NCBI GenBank assembly: GCA_026770575.1
Contig: MU657175.1
Coordinates: forward strand, 589,758 to 640,953
DNA: 51,196 bases
Reading direction: 5' to 3'
DNA from: Pelagophyceae sp. CCMP2097
Lineage: Eukaryota > Sar > Pelagophyceae
How positions within the stretch are numbered: the stretch's first letter is position 1; every line of letters begins with the position of its first letter. Positions 11,994 to 23,003 of the stretch are shown piece after piece. The notes beneath the pieces were generated by a model, which worked only from the letters and a program-made list of their open reading frames with translations, did not search any database and was not told where the DNA came from. Both the position numbers and the translations under genes were made by a program.

Positions 11994-14802
11994 CTACCAC
12001 TCGATGACGACGCGCCCCGTCTCCTCGTCGAGCCTCGCGGTCGTGTTGAAGCGCCTGCCCTGCATCGCGAGCGCATCCGCGAGCCACTCGGCGTCGGCGC
12101 GGCATGCTTTGTTGGCGGCGAGGTGTTTGATGCGAGAGGGGAGCAGTTCGAGACTCGAAAGTTTGCCTCCTTGGAAGGAGACGAGGTACACGCCTCCGAT
12201 GCCCGCGCCGAACTCGGCCTCGCGGCCGTCGCGCGAGTCGATGCCTGCGTCGATAGCGGGTTCTTGTAAAGTAGGGTCCCAACTTGGGCTTTCGGTTGAC
12301 TCCGACAGAGAAGGGTCTTTTTTTTAGCCGAGGGCGAGAAGGGTCCTTTTTTGAGCAGAGGGCCGGAGCAGAGGGCCGGAGGCTCACCTTCGTAGTCGTT
12401 GATAAAGTCTCCAGCGCCGTACAGGATGAGCTTGTCTCGGTAGACTTGGACGCCTTTTACGTGATGGGACGAATGCCCCCAGACCACGTCCACTCGACAC
12501 TCATCTATAACCGCCTTTGCAAACTCTTGCTGCCCAACACCAGCATCCCAGCCCCAGTTGCCGCCCCAGTGCACGCTCAGCACGACGACGTCTTCGACGC
12601 CCGGAGATGCGGATTGGACGGCAAACTTGACGCGCGCGAGGGCTTTGGCGTCAAAGTCTTCGAGGAACGCGACGCCAGCCTTTGAAGACGTCGCGGCCCA
12701 CGCCGCCGGCGTGCCCGAAGAGGCGTGCGCCACGGCGACGACGATGACGCGGCTTTCTTGTGCGACGCCTTGTGCTTGTGCGAGGGGGAGTTCCGATGCC
12801 CGCCACGCTTCGTCTGCGTTTACGCCGGCGCCCGCGTGGGGGATGTCGAACTCGTCTAACGTCTTCAAAGTCTCGAAAAGACCGGCTTCGGACCAGTCGA
12901 GGACGTGGTTGTTCGCCAGCGCGGCGAAGACTGTCCCAGAAGCGGCCTTTGCGGCGGCGAGCGACTGGACGTTTTCGGGATGCATCCTGTAATTGATCCC
13001 TTTCCTAGGCCAAGGTTCAGCATTCGTTGTCACCGCCGTCTCCAGGTTCAGCAGCAGCGCGTCCGTCTCCGCTTCCGCGATCAAGGCGAGCATCGAACCC
13101 CAGACGCGGCCGGGGCCGGTCGATTTCGGGAGGGGTGCCACCCTCTCAGCGAGCTCGACGTAGTCCCAGGCCGACTTGCAGTAGTTTTCGTAAATTTCAC
13201 AAGTGCAGTGCTCGGCGTTGACCATGTCCACGCCGCGGCCGAGCATGACGTCGCCCACAAGAGCCAGGCGGATGGCCGTGTCGACACGCCGCACCGCCTC
13301 AACGTCGAGGAAGCCGTCTGGTTCGAGGCTCGTCGCGAGCATGACGGTGTTCATGTCCGCGTGGTCGAGCCAACTCTTGGAGTGCGTCTGCTGGAGCCAA
13401 AACGACTCGATTTGGCCCGCCAACGCTTTATGCCGTTCAAGGCCGCGCAGCGCCGCGACCACCACAGACGCAGACGCAGTGTCCTTCAGCAAATCACGCG
13501 CCCGGTCGGCTGCTTTTAGGCCGATTGAGAGGCCGAGTTCGCGAAAGGCCAACCGCGACTCTGCGTCCATTTCCAGCCGCAAGACGCCGCGCGTCAACGC
13601 CGCGTCAAGACCCGCGGCCGCGTCGCGGAAGAGCGAGGCGGAAAGGCGATGCATCGACGCCGCGTCCATCGCCGCGTCCGCCGGCGCGCGCGATGCGAGC
13701 TGGACGAGGCGCCAGGCGTCGACGAGGAGGCCGCCGATACCGAGTGAGTCCGTCGTCGCCCACGACGACGTGGTCGCGCACATCCGGGCAAGGTCCGCGA
13801 CCTGCGCCGAGAGCGGTTCAATGCTTCGCGCTTCGCCTGCAAGCGCTTTTGCCGTCTCGGAAATCTGCAAAAGCGTAATGAGCCCGTCCAAGGCATCGTG
13901 CTGCCCCATGCTGGAGACCTGCGGCCGGCTCAGATCGACGCTCATCTTCCAGACCATGCGCTTGCCGCCCGGGCCGTCGTAGACGAACGCGTGGGCCGCT
14001 TTTGCGAGGTCGACAGCCCACCTCGAATACTTTTCGTCGCCCGTCTGCCGCGATACTACGTCCAGCGCGTGTATCCACTTCGTGAGGTAGTGGTAGTACT
14101 GGCCCTCCTGCTCCCACTCGAGCCTTTACTGGAGGGTTCTCTATAGTGGTGCGTTCTCTATAAGAGTTGTGGGGGGTTCTCTATAATCTGGGGCATCCTC
14201 GATGAGTCGGCAGGACCTGCGCCTCCGTGGAGGATCGCACCTTTCGTCTTGCGGCGCGCCCCGGGCGCGCTCGGGGAGAGCCTTGCCGATTCGTAGCCCC
14301 CCGGCCGTCGGGCGTTGGGCGCCTTCCGCTTCGTCGAGGCCAGAGAGCCAGCCGGACCGTGCGTCGTCGAGGCGGAAGTTGCCGAGGTCGCGGTGCACGT
14401 CGTCGACGAGCTTCAAGGCGGCGTCGAGGTGCCGCGGCTCGCGCAGGCTCTGGCCGATGAGGTTGCAGACCTGGCGTAGAATTCATGCCTCGTAGACGCG
14501 TAGGATTGATGGTCTCCAAAGGATCTACAAAGCCACCCGACCCGCGATCTCGGGCCTTTCCCGGTGCCTCCTCGCCTCTGCTCAGGAACGGTGATCACCG
14601 CCTGCGGTTTGCCCACCGTGGCTCCGCGATGTTTGCCCACGGCGCTCCCCGACGCAACTCCGACGCGGCTGCAGACCGCGAACGCGTCCGTCCAGAGGTA
14701 GTGTTTCGGGTAGGGCCGGTTGAGAAAGTCGCGCATGAGGCGGTCCGCGGCGCCCGCAGCGGCGGCGCCCGGCACGAGGCGCGAGGCGGCGGGGTTCGGC
14801 AT
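11994..14802 (-). CDS. Fusion of a six-hairpin-like helical domain and a CapA (PGA_cap) domain
   Basis: Four exons, complement(11994..12244, 12388..14123, 14241..14470, 14677..14802), close to 780 aa. The start chosen is the ATG at 14800-14802. Residues 1-400 form a helical domain with LWTDAFAVCNLIG, GGLRIGKALPER, LEWEQEGQYYHYLTKW and RMVWKMSVDLSRPQV followed by SMGQHDALDG. I recall this pattern from bacterial proteins with an alpha/alpha-barrel look. From about residue 430 a CapA/PGA_cap domain follows: LALVGDVMLGRGVD, LLLNLETAVT, ALANNHVLDW, VVLSVHWGGNW, VVWGHSSHHVKG and LYGAGDFINDYEG, the metallophosphoesterase-like metal-site motifs. Bacterial CapA acts in poly-gamma-glutamate capsule synthesis; the role here is unknown. 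No membrane anchor is visible, unlike many bacterial CapA proteins. Introns and host-like base use show it is established in a nuclear genome. Confidence 0.85.
14464..14676 (-). repeat. Intron bounded by a 7-bp direct repeat (introner-like)
   Basis: Read on the minus strand, the intron (14471-14676, 206 nt) begins GTCTGCAG and the downstream exon begins GTCTGCAA after the CAG acceptor. The same 7 bases GTCTGCA therefore stand at both edges (14670-14676 and 14464-14470). Exon joining gives AFAVCNLIG at phase 0. A duplicated target at intron ends is what insertion of a transposon-like intron would leave. Confidence 0.6.
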
Positions 14803-15259
14803 GGAATGCAGCTTGGAATGCAGCTTGCTATGGAGACCAAAGGACAGGAGCAGGCGCAGCTTCGAGTGCATCCAGGGCCCGCAAGGGGGGCACTCCTCCG
14901 GCGCCGCGCCGGGCCTCGACAGACGACGCGGAAACCAGACAATATCCGAAACTGGACTCTTCCGAGAAGGCTCCTCGTGAAGGTCTCAGGGGTAACCCCC
15001 CAACCTCTGCTCGTCCGCGCCCTGCTCGTCCACGACGCGCGTCGCGTAAGCTTCCCCCCAACCTTGGATGAGTCGCTTTGACGAGGGCCCCGTGAGACGA
15101 TCCTTGGGAAGGGAGAGGTCCGTATAAGACCTCTGTCCCTCTGACGGGGCCAATGTTCAATCAGTGATGATTCGTGCCTTGGCGGCGGTGCATTCGTCCG
15201 GCGGAGGCGGTCTTCCGAGGCGTCTGTCACCGACCAGCCAGAGGCGGGTGTTTTTGCGG
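14803..15259. other. Intergenic between the CapA fusion and the EML-type gene
   Basis: This 457-bp space should contain the promoter of the CapA-fusion gene and the 3' UTR of the EML-type gene, both on the minus strand. A short direct repeat of gcttggaatgca/gcatggaatgca lies at 14799-14823, right at the CapA start. Nothing else is seen. Confidence 0.45.
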
Positions 15260-18200
15260 TCAGGCGAAGTGGGCGATGATCGCGTCGCCGGCGGCTGCCG
15301 TAATGAGGGACCCGTCGGGGCACCAGTCCAGGGACGTGACGTCGGCGGCGTGCGCCTGCACCGTCAAGAGCGGTGGTACGGCGTCGTCCGACGCCGGGTA
15401 CGCCCTGAACGTGACGCCGCCGTGGGATGCGACGGCGAGCGTCGAGCTGTCGGGCGACCGCGAGACGGAGGTGACCGTCGACGCGTGCGAGGCCTGCGTC
15501 TCCCAGCTGACGGAGCACGTAGACGTCGCCCACCGGACGTCCTTGACAGACGTCACCTGCTCGCCGCTGGCGACGGTGCAGCAGGCGATTTCGTGCGTTG
15601 AGGAAGAGGCTTTGAGAAGTTTTGACTCGAGGCAAAAGTCGAGTGACGCAACCGGAGACGTCAACCTGTCCATCGCCGCATAGAGCGCGTACGCGGCGTC
15701 CGCTGCGCGGTCCTTCTTGGCGTAAAGATAGACAATCGCGTCGGCGGAGCCCGCAGCGAGGGTGACGCCGTCTCCCGAGAAACGCAAAACCGTGACGGCC
15801 TTTTTCGCGTTATGAACTTCACAACTCTTTCCCAAAAAATAAGTCTTCTTGTCGAACGCCGCCACGAGGACCTTGCCCTCGGCGGCGGCGCCCGTGCAGC
15901 CGCACGCGATTTCGAACGAATTCGGCGACCACGCCACAGCGTGCGACGCAAAGCCCAGGTCCAGCTCGGCGATTCGGCAACGCTGGCCGACGTCGTAGAC
16001 GCGGAGGATTCCGGCGGCACCGACGCTCGCGAAGAAGTTGCCGCAGGGCGATGAAGCGACGTGGGAATCCGACGAGCCTTGGAGCATGCAACGCTGAGCA
16101 CCAGAGTCCCGAACAATTTCGTGCAGCTTGAAATCGCTCGTCAGCGCGGCCATCTTGACGCCGCGCACGTCGACGGCCAAAGCGAGGATGGCCGGCGGAT
16201 TGGCGCCGAGCGAGAAGGATGCGATTAAATCCATCGTCGGACTCCAAACTTTGATCCACCCGTCCTTCGACCCACCCGAGACGCACGTCTTGCCGCAGGG
16301 CACCATGGACTCGACGCCGCCGACGTGCGCGGCGCGGTCGGCGCAGAGGACGGCGATTGCGTTTTCCGACTCTGTCGCCCAGACCGAGACGGCCCCGTCC
16401 GCCGACCCGGTAAAGACGCACTCCGCCGCAAACGCGCCGCAGTTGAGGGCCTTTGGCTCGCCGGAGACGGTGCGGAGCGCTGAAACGTTTCTGCCGGAAA
16501 TTTTGTAGAAGACGACGTCGGGCGTGCCCTCGGAACCCGCTCCGCCGACGACCAAATCGAATTTCCCAAGACCGTCTCCCAAGGCGAGCAAGGTGACGAC
16601 TTTCAGCGTCAGCGTCAGCGTCGCCACGTGCTGTGCGTCGCCTTGGAACGAGCTTGAAGTCGACAAGTAGACCGCCACCGCCAAACGGCCGTTGAGAGCC
16701 GGCCCGCCCCGGCCGACGGCGGCCAAGAAAGTCCCGTTCGCCGTCTTGGGCGAGAAGGCACAGTGCGTCACGCGCGGCGAGAGGTGGACCGGGAGAGCGC
16801 AGAGTTGAATGCCACTATTCGCTCCCCAGACGTTCAAGCCCGAGGCGTCGGAAGAAACGGCCAGAGACCCGTCAAACGACACTGCCAGCGCCGTGATGGC
16901 GGCGCCCGAGTCGTAGAACTTTTGCGAGTGCAGCTGCTTGGAGTAAACCACTCCAAGTTTACCGACTGCATAAACCACGTCGCCGAGAGAGTTGTACCCG
17001 AGAGACTCCCTCTGAGTAGGCACGCCGTAGACAAAGCGCATCGCCCTGGGGCACTTGGCCTCTGTCTTTGAACACGTCTCGGAGGGCGCCTCGAGTTGAG
17101 ACCGCCAGTCGAGCGTTTCGGCCGGAGCCTCGACGTCTGGGGCGGGCGAGGGCGCCGCGGCCTCGTCATTTTCAACGGCACTTGCAACGTCGTCAACAGC
17201 GGCCGCATCTGGGTCGTGGCGCAGCGAGAGCGCGTGCAGCGCGTTCCTGTCTAAAGCTTCCGGAGCACAGCCCTCGTTATATGACCGCTTCCACAGGATC
17301 AAACACTTGTCATCCCTCCCCGTCGAGGCCAGCACTTGACCGCTCGGCGAGAACCGGACGCAGGAGACGTTTGCGGCGTGGGCGTGGAAGTGCTTGGCAG
17401 GGGCGTTGTGGGAGATTGCGGGCCAGCGGCACAAACGGACCAAGCCGGAAAGGTCCCCCGTTGCTAACAATGCGCCGTCCCTGGCCACCGACGCCACGTC
17501 GTCGACGGCCGCGCCGGCGGCGTAGGCGCCCACAACGCCCCAGCCGATCGGGAGGCTCGAGGAAGCCCATTCTTCGTCTCGTACTTGCTCTGCTAAATCT
17601 TGCACTTGGCCCTCTTGCACTTGTCCCGTCTCAACCCAATGGACCAGCAGCTCCCAGGCCGGCCCGTTGGAAGCCGAACGCAGCAACTTGGAGTCTTTGG
17701 AAAAGTCCAAGTGCAACGCGGCTTGCGAATGGCCCTTGCATTTGGACTTGAGGTCGAAGTGATTCAAACAGTCGTAGACGTAAACCAGGCCGTCCTGCGC
17801 CGCCGCCGCGAGCGTGTTGCCGTCGGGCGAGAAGCGGAGGCAGGTGATCGGGGCGGAGGACTTGTTCAACTGTTTGACGATTTCTAATTGAGGTTTGAGC
17901 GTCTGGACGATTAAGACGGTGCCCGAGCCCTTGTTCTCCGCGCCGAGTCCGACGGCGATCAAATGCCCATTCGGGGAAAAGTCCAAGGCGCGCGCCGAGT
18001 CCTCCAAGCGCAGGCATCGAAGCTGGCGGTGGCCGCGGTCCGATTGGTTTTTGAACCCGCCGGCATCCCAGAAACGTAAGGACATGTCGTCTCCCACCGT
18101 TGCGAATTCGTCCAACTGCGGGTGCGCCGCGCACGCCGATAAAGTGCCAGAACAGTGGCCCGTCACGATCGGCCCGCCGTTCAAGTCGGAGCCGTCGATC

Positions 18201-21200
18201 GTCGCGAGCTCGTAGATCTCCGACCCTGCCGTGCCGATCAACATCTTGCGCCGGTCGGAATTCAAGCACACCGAGGAGATGGGTGGCTTCAGCGAGCCGT
18301 AAGTCGGCTTGGCCATGTCGAACTCCATCCGGACTTGCAAATCGCTGCCGAGAAGTTTGACCTTGCCGTCGTGGCCGCCCGTGAGGAGCGCCACGCCCCA
18401 GAGCAAATTCTCCTCGTCTCCAGGCTTCACCTGGCCCTTGAGAGGCGGCGGGACGGCGAACATGGAAGTGACGGGCCCGAGGTGCAACTTCTCACCGCCC
18501 TCCAAAAATCGTCCTCGGACTCTATACACGCTCCCCAGGCTCCCGCCCACGACCGCAGTCTCATCGCCCTCTTCCGATGCGACCCAGGCGACACTGAAGA
18601 TCGACTGCTTTGGGGCGGCGGCGCCGAAGATGCCTCGCTTGCAGTGCAGGGCGCCGAGACTGCCGCAGTCCCAGACGGAAAACGAGTCCACCGACCCGAT
18701 GACCAACTGCATCGTGGCCGAAAACGCGAGGCAGAGAGCCTTGTTCGGGCCTGTCGGCGCGAATCCGACCATGGAGTTGGTGCGCCAGTCGAAGATGTAG
18801 AGCATGTGCTCATCGTCTTCGCAGACGGCGGCGAGGTAGGTGCCCTTTTGGCAAAACGCAATCGCAGAGACCGCGCGCCCGCCCAGGCAAGTCTCCAGCC
18901 AGGCCTTTTGCACGGCGTCGGCAGAGTCCCAGACGCAGATCTTCGGCGCCATCGAGACGGACCGACCCGATGTCGCGCAGAGATTCCCGAAGGTGGCCAT
19001 GGCAGTAATCTCGTCCGTATGGGCCGAAACGTGCTTCTGCTCCCTCCTCGCCTTGTCCAGCACGATGCCGAGGCAGGCCGCCGGGTAGACGACGTGCCCG
19101 AGGTCGTTGTACCGGACATTTTGGCGCATTCTCTGAGCAGAGTAGCCAAAGACCCAGTCCAGCGTGAGATCGTCGTTTGGGGCCGCCGTCGGCTTCGGCT
19201 CGACGGGCGTGGCCACGCCGCCGACCCAGGGCAGCTTCGGCGATTCAAAAGTGGCGGCGAGCATCTTCGAGACGTCGTCGTCTCGAATCGAACGCAACCT
19301 CTCCGAAAACAATTCCGAGCGAGGCGCGCCTGGAAGGCATCGAGGCGCACCTTCAAGGTGCTCGTCCTCCGACGCGACCCAGGCCGTCTGCTCCTCGTCT
19401 TCGTCTTGGGCAACTTCGCACGTCTCTTCGTCTTGGACCTCGTCGAATTCCAACCTCCACTCGGTGACGATACCGTCCGTCGACCCCGCAGACAGCACCA
19501 TCGTCGACTCCTCGCCGACAAAGGCCACCGCCGAGATCTTTGGGCCGTGGGCCTTGAACGACGCATGCGCTGATCTTTCTAAGCACGGGTAGGGGAAGAG
19601 ATGCAGACCTCCGTAGGGATCCGCCACCGCGGCGAGCTTCAAAGCCAGAGCCGCAGAGACCACGTCGACGTCGGCCGGCGCGCAGGCGTGCAGCGAGGAT
19701 GCGACGCCCTTGAATGCGTAAGCAGTGGGCGCCGTCTGCGAGAGCCACTCCGCATCTTTGGCGGCGTTGGGCTGGGCAACGGACCCGTCCAGCCCAAAGA
19801 ACAAAAGCTGCTGGTCCAGGGTCGAGACCTGTGCGAGCACGAGCAGCTCGTCGCCTTGCGGGGCTGCGAGGTCGAAGGCGACGATGCCGGACCCCGTCGA
19901 ACACTCAGCCTTTTTCGACCACGCGGCGTCAATTCGCTCATAAAAGGAGAGCCGCGCGCCCGCCGCGACGCCCAAGATGCGGCCGTCGCCGGTGAACCGC
20001 AGCGCAGAAACGGCATCCTCGGCGCCGAGGGAGATGGATGCGCTCGCGGCAAAATGTTCGGCCGAGACGTCAAAAAAGTCCACGCGGCCCTTCATCCCCA
20101 CCGCCAGCTGCGCCGCGTCGGGCGTGAACCTCGCCGAAGACGCGGCGAAGTTCAGGCGCTCCTTGTGCACCAGAGCTCGGGATGCGGTTTCGAAGATGCA
20201 GCACAAATCCAAAGACGTGGTCGCAAAGTACGGTCCCGTCGACACCGCCATCGCGACAACGCCGGCGCCGCAGCCCGCGGAGCGCACCAACGGCCCGGAG
20301 GTGGTCGAGGTGCCCAGGGCGAGCAAGCTTGGGTCTTCACTTTGGGAGTCGACGGCGGCAGGCCCCGTGGCCGTCACTTCGAAGAGCTGCCCATCTGCCG
20401 TCCCAATAAGCATCCTCGCCAAGTCGTGCCGGAGGCAGCAGGCGACGACGGAACCGCTGCAGTCGGGGATGGCGACAGCATCGATCTGAATCTGAAGATG
20501 CAAACAAGCCGCGCCTGATGCCACCGCCCAGACCTTGACCTTGCGGTCTTCCCCGGCGGAGGAGAGGCGCACGCCCTGCGCCGATTGGACGACGTGCAGG
20601 CAGGTGACGGAGCCGCCTTTGTGCGCGTCGACGATAGTTTGTAAATTTCGACCGTGCCAGATTAAGAGCTCGCCCGCCGAAGTCCCCGACACCGTCACCG
20701 CCTCGCCCACGTCCGCCCCCAGGCCCGCGACACTCGTGTGCGCTCGAATCGTCTTGCGCGCGGCGCCGGAGATGATGCCGGCCTTGCAGGTGAAGCCCGT
20801 TTTTGCTGAAGAGTGGGATACTGGCGTCCAGAAGGCGACGTGGTCTTCGGCCCCCACAGTGACAAAGCTCCTGGCGGAGGCGGCCCAGGCCAGGTCCAGC
20901 AGCGTCCACGTTTGCTCGAGCTGGTGCGAGAAGACGATTTCGGCGCTTGCGAGGTCGAAGACTTGCAGCTTGTTGGCCGAGTCGAGGGCACAGAGCTCTA
21001 CTGCGCCGACCTTTGAAAAGTCCAATAAAGTGACGGCGCACCCGGCGTGCAAGGCCCCGAAGACGCTCTTGACGCAGCAGTCGCCGCCGTCCCAGACGAC
21101 GACTCGGCCGCCGGCGTCGCCCGTGGCGATGGATGCGCCGTCGAACGAGACGGCCGCGCAAAGGACTGCCTGCGTGTGCGCGCACATGTGCCTTTGAAGC

Positions 21201-22638
21201 GCCTTGCCGCCAGACTCATGTTCGGCAAAGGTGTACAAGCAGCCGACCTCTGCGGCGTGGTAGGCCACGTTGCCCTGCGAAGTGTAGAATGCATTGTTCC
21301 TCGCGCCTTTGGAACCGTAGCCGTAGATCCAATCTCGGACCAATTTCGAGTCCGGCTTCAAGGTCGAACCGACCACCGCCTCCGTCGGCTGGAGCGAGGC
21401 GTGCAGCGCCGTCAAAGCGTCGCCGTGCGTCGAGGTGCAAGTGGGCCAGGCCGAGCGGTCCGACGCGCCCTTCGCCTTGACGCACGCCGCGGACCGTTCT
21501 TCAACCGCCACGGGGCCGCAGTGCTTCGGGGCGGGAGATCGCGGCTCGTTTGGCGCGTTGTCGAGGTCGTCGTAATGTTGGAGCCAACTCGCCAAAGTCG
21601 GATTCTCGTCGGCGTACTTGAGGAACGATCGACGCGAAATCTTCAAGCCTCTCGCATCCAGCGGCCGCGTGCCATCGACCGAGGGCGGCAAGCCGAGCGA
21701 GAGCCGGGCCAGGTTTTCAAAGTCGTCGAGGGATGGCGCTCGTGCGTTGCTGATCTTGGCGAGGCCGACGACGGTCGATTTCATCAAAAGAGTGACCTGA
21801 GTTGCTCGCGGGTCCAAGATTGAAACGGCGGCGAGGCGCGGGGGTCCCCAAAGAAGAGGCAGGAAAAGCAGCAGGTGGTTGTGCACCTCATCCAGCATGA
21901 GCTCGCCGGTTTCCGAAAAGTCGTAGAGATTGAAAATAAACGACATTTTCGCCGAAACGTCCATGCCGGAGACGGCCGCGATCCTGCGGAGAGGGCGGCG
22001 TGGACATGGGGCGGCGTGGACCGCGGTTTGTCCGTGGACCAGGCCCGCAAACTGGCCAGGAAGACTGGCCAGCAAGACGCTCCCTCTTCGGCGAGACTTC
22101 TGAGGTCCGCGCGAAGACCCAGGAGACGCGGGGACGTACGTGGCGAGGAACTCGAGCGCGTCGATGATGTCGTTCTATGCACGGATCAAAGTCGAGTTGG
22201 CGGCGTCAAGATCCACGCGCACATCAGAGTCCGGCGGCATATCCCGACGATTCTTCCTGCACAAGGACCGCGCGCTTACCTTGTCGGTGTCGAAGACGTC
22301 GAAGAGCGCGCGGAACGTGTCTTGTGCGTCGGCGTCGGTCTCGACGCCGACGCGGGCGCGCAAAACGTCGCAAATGACCGCAAACTGAGACGGCGTCAAC
22401 CTAGGCGCGTGCCATCGCGACAAAGCGCCGACCAGGATCCCAGCGTGCGCTACTCCGGCATGCGCGGCGGCCTCGGCGCCGGCGCCGGTTCCGAGCAAGG
22501 CTCGCGAGGACAAACGCACCCCCAACCGTCGGTGTTCAAGTTAAAGGCCTTCCACAGCTGCAGCACCGCACTATGCGGCAGGTTCACAAAGGGCCCGCAC
22601 GGCGCCAGGACCGCGCCCTTGCCGCATTGCTGCCCCAT
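15260..22638 (-). CDS. EML: EML-type protein: EF-hand N-terminus plus three HELP/WD40 double propellers
   Basis: Four exons, complement(15260..21983, 22140..22174, 22280..22400, 22520..22638), close to 2332 aa; the last exon is 6.7 kb without an intron. The start at 22638 gives MGQQCGKG, a likely N-myristoylation site with a palmitoylatable Cys. Residues 20-160 hold EF-hand-like segments (FNLNTDGWGLTPSQF, FRALFDVFDTDKNDIIDAL, FIFNLYDFSETGELMLDE). Three HELP-type motifs then open tandem WD40 units: DWIYGYG near 305, DWVFGYSAQRMRQN near 1030 and MRFVYGVPTQRES near 1740. WD repeats such as VRFSPSGQVLASTGRDDKC are plain. Three HELP-propeller units match the EML5/EML6 architecture; EML proteins bind microtubules. 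The EF-hand front is known to me from protist homologues. A calcium-responsive, membrane-tethered axonemal or cortical microtubule protein is inference. Confidence 0.9.
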
Positions 22639-23003
22639 AGCCACGCCGGGGTAACGCGCTCCAACGGAGGAGATAGAGTTTCGAGGAGTAATTCAAAGCT
22701 AGCGTGAAACCGCAACCCTAAAATTGTACAACATTGTAGGGGGCCCCGAGTTTTTCGATGCGGAGTTTTTCGAATCCGCGTTTTTCGATGCGGGCCCTCG
22801 AGCCTCTTCTTGCCCGTCGGGCTCGTGCGGCCTGCTCGAGATTGCGCGGGCGCGGCCGGAGCCTCGAAGGTGGCTCGTCGGTGCGCCCCTGTGGCAAGAA
22901 AACGTAATGGATTGGATCAAAGCTCAAGTCTGCAATTGCACGGCGCCAAGCGTTACAAGCTCGGCATCGGGCGTCCTCTCCCGGGCGGGCGTCGCGCTGC
23001 GCG
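22639..23003. promoter_or_regulatory. Shared divergent promoter of the EML-type gene and CFAP58
   Basis: The 365 bp separates the start codons of two opposite-strand microtubule/flagellar genes, so it must hold both promoters. It contains three near-copies of gtttttcgatgcg at 22748-22792 and a small palindromic patch, ttgtacaacattgta, near 22724-22738. An RFX-type X-box (GTNRCC-N-RGYAAC) was not recognised by eye. Confidence 0.6.
22748..22792. repeat. Three near-repeats of gtttttcgatgcg in the divergent promoter
   Basis: Copies start at 22748, 22763 and 22780 with one variant (cgaatccgc). They are flanked on both sides by gggccc. Position in a shared promoter makes a binding-site array possible, but no factor can be named. 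Confidence 0.7.

Noticed and set aside
18155..19573. Long plus-strand open frame (472 codons) inside the EML-type gene
   Set aside because: It is antisense to clear WD40 coding sequence, rich in Arg/Ala/Gly, and has no domain. GC3 bias removes stop codons on the opposite strand.
22639..23003. RFX X-box in the divergent flagellar promoter
   Set aside because: No GTNRCC-spacer-RGYAAC arrangement was found by eye; a matrix scan would be needed.
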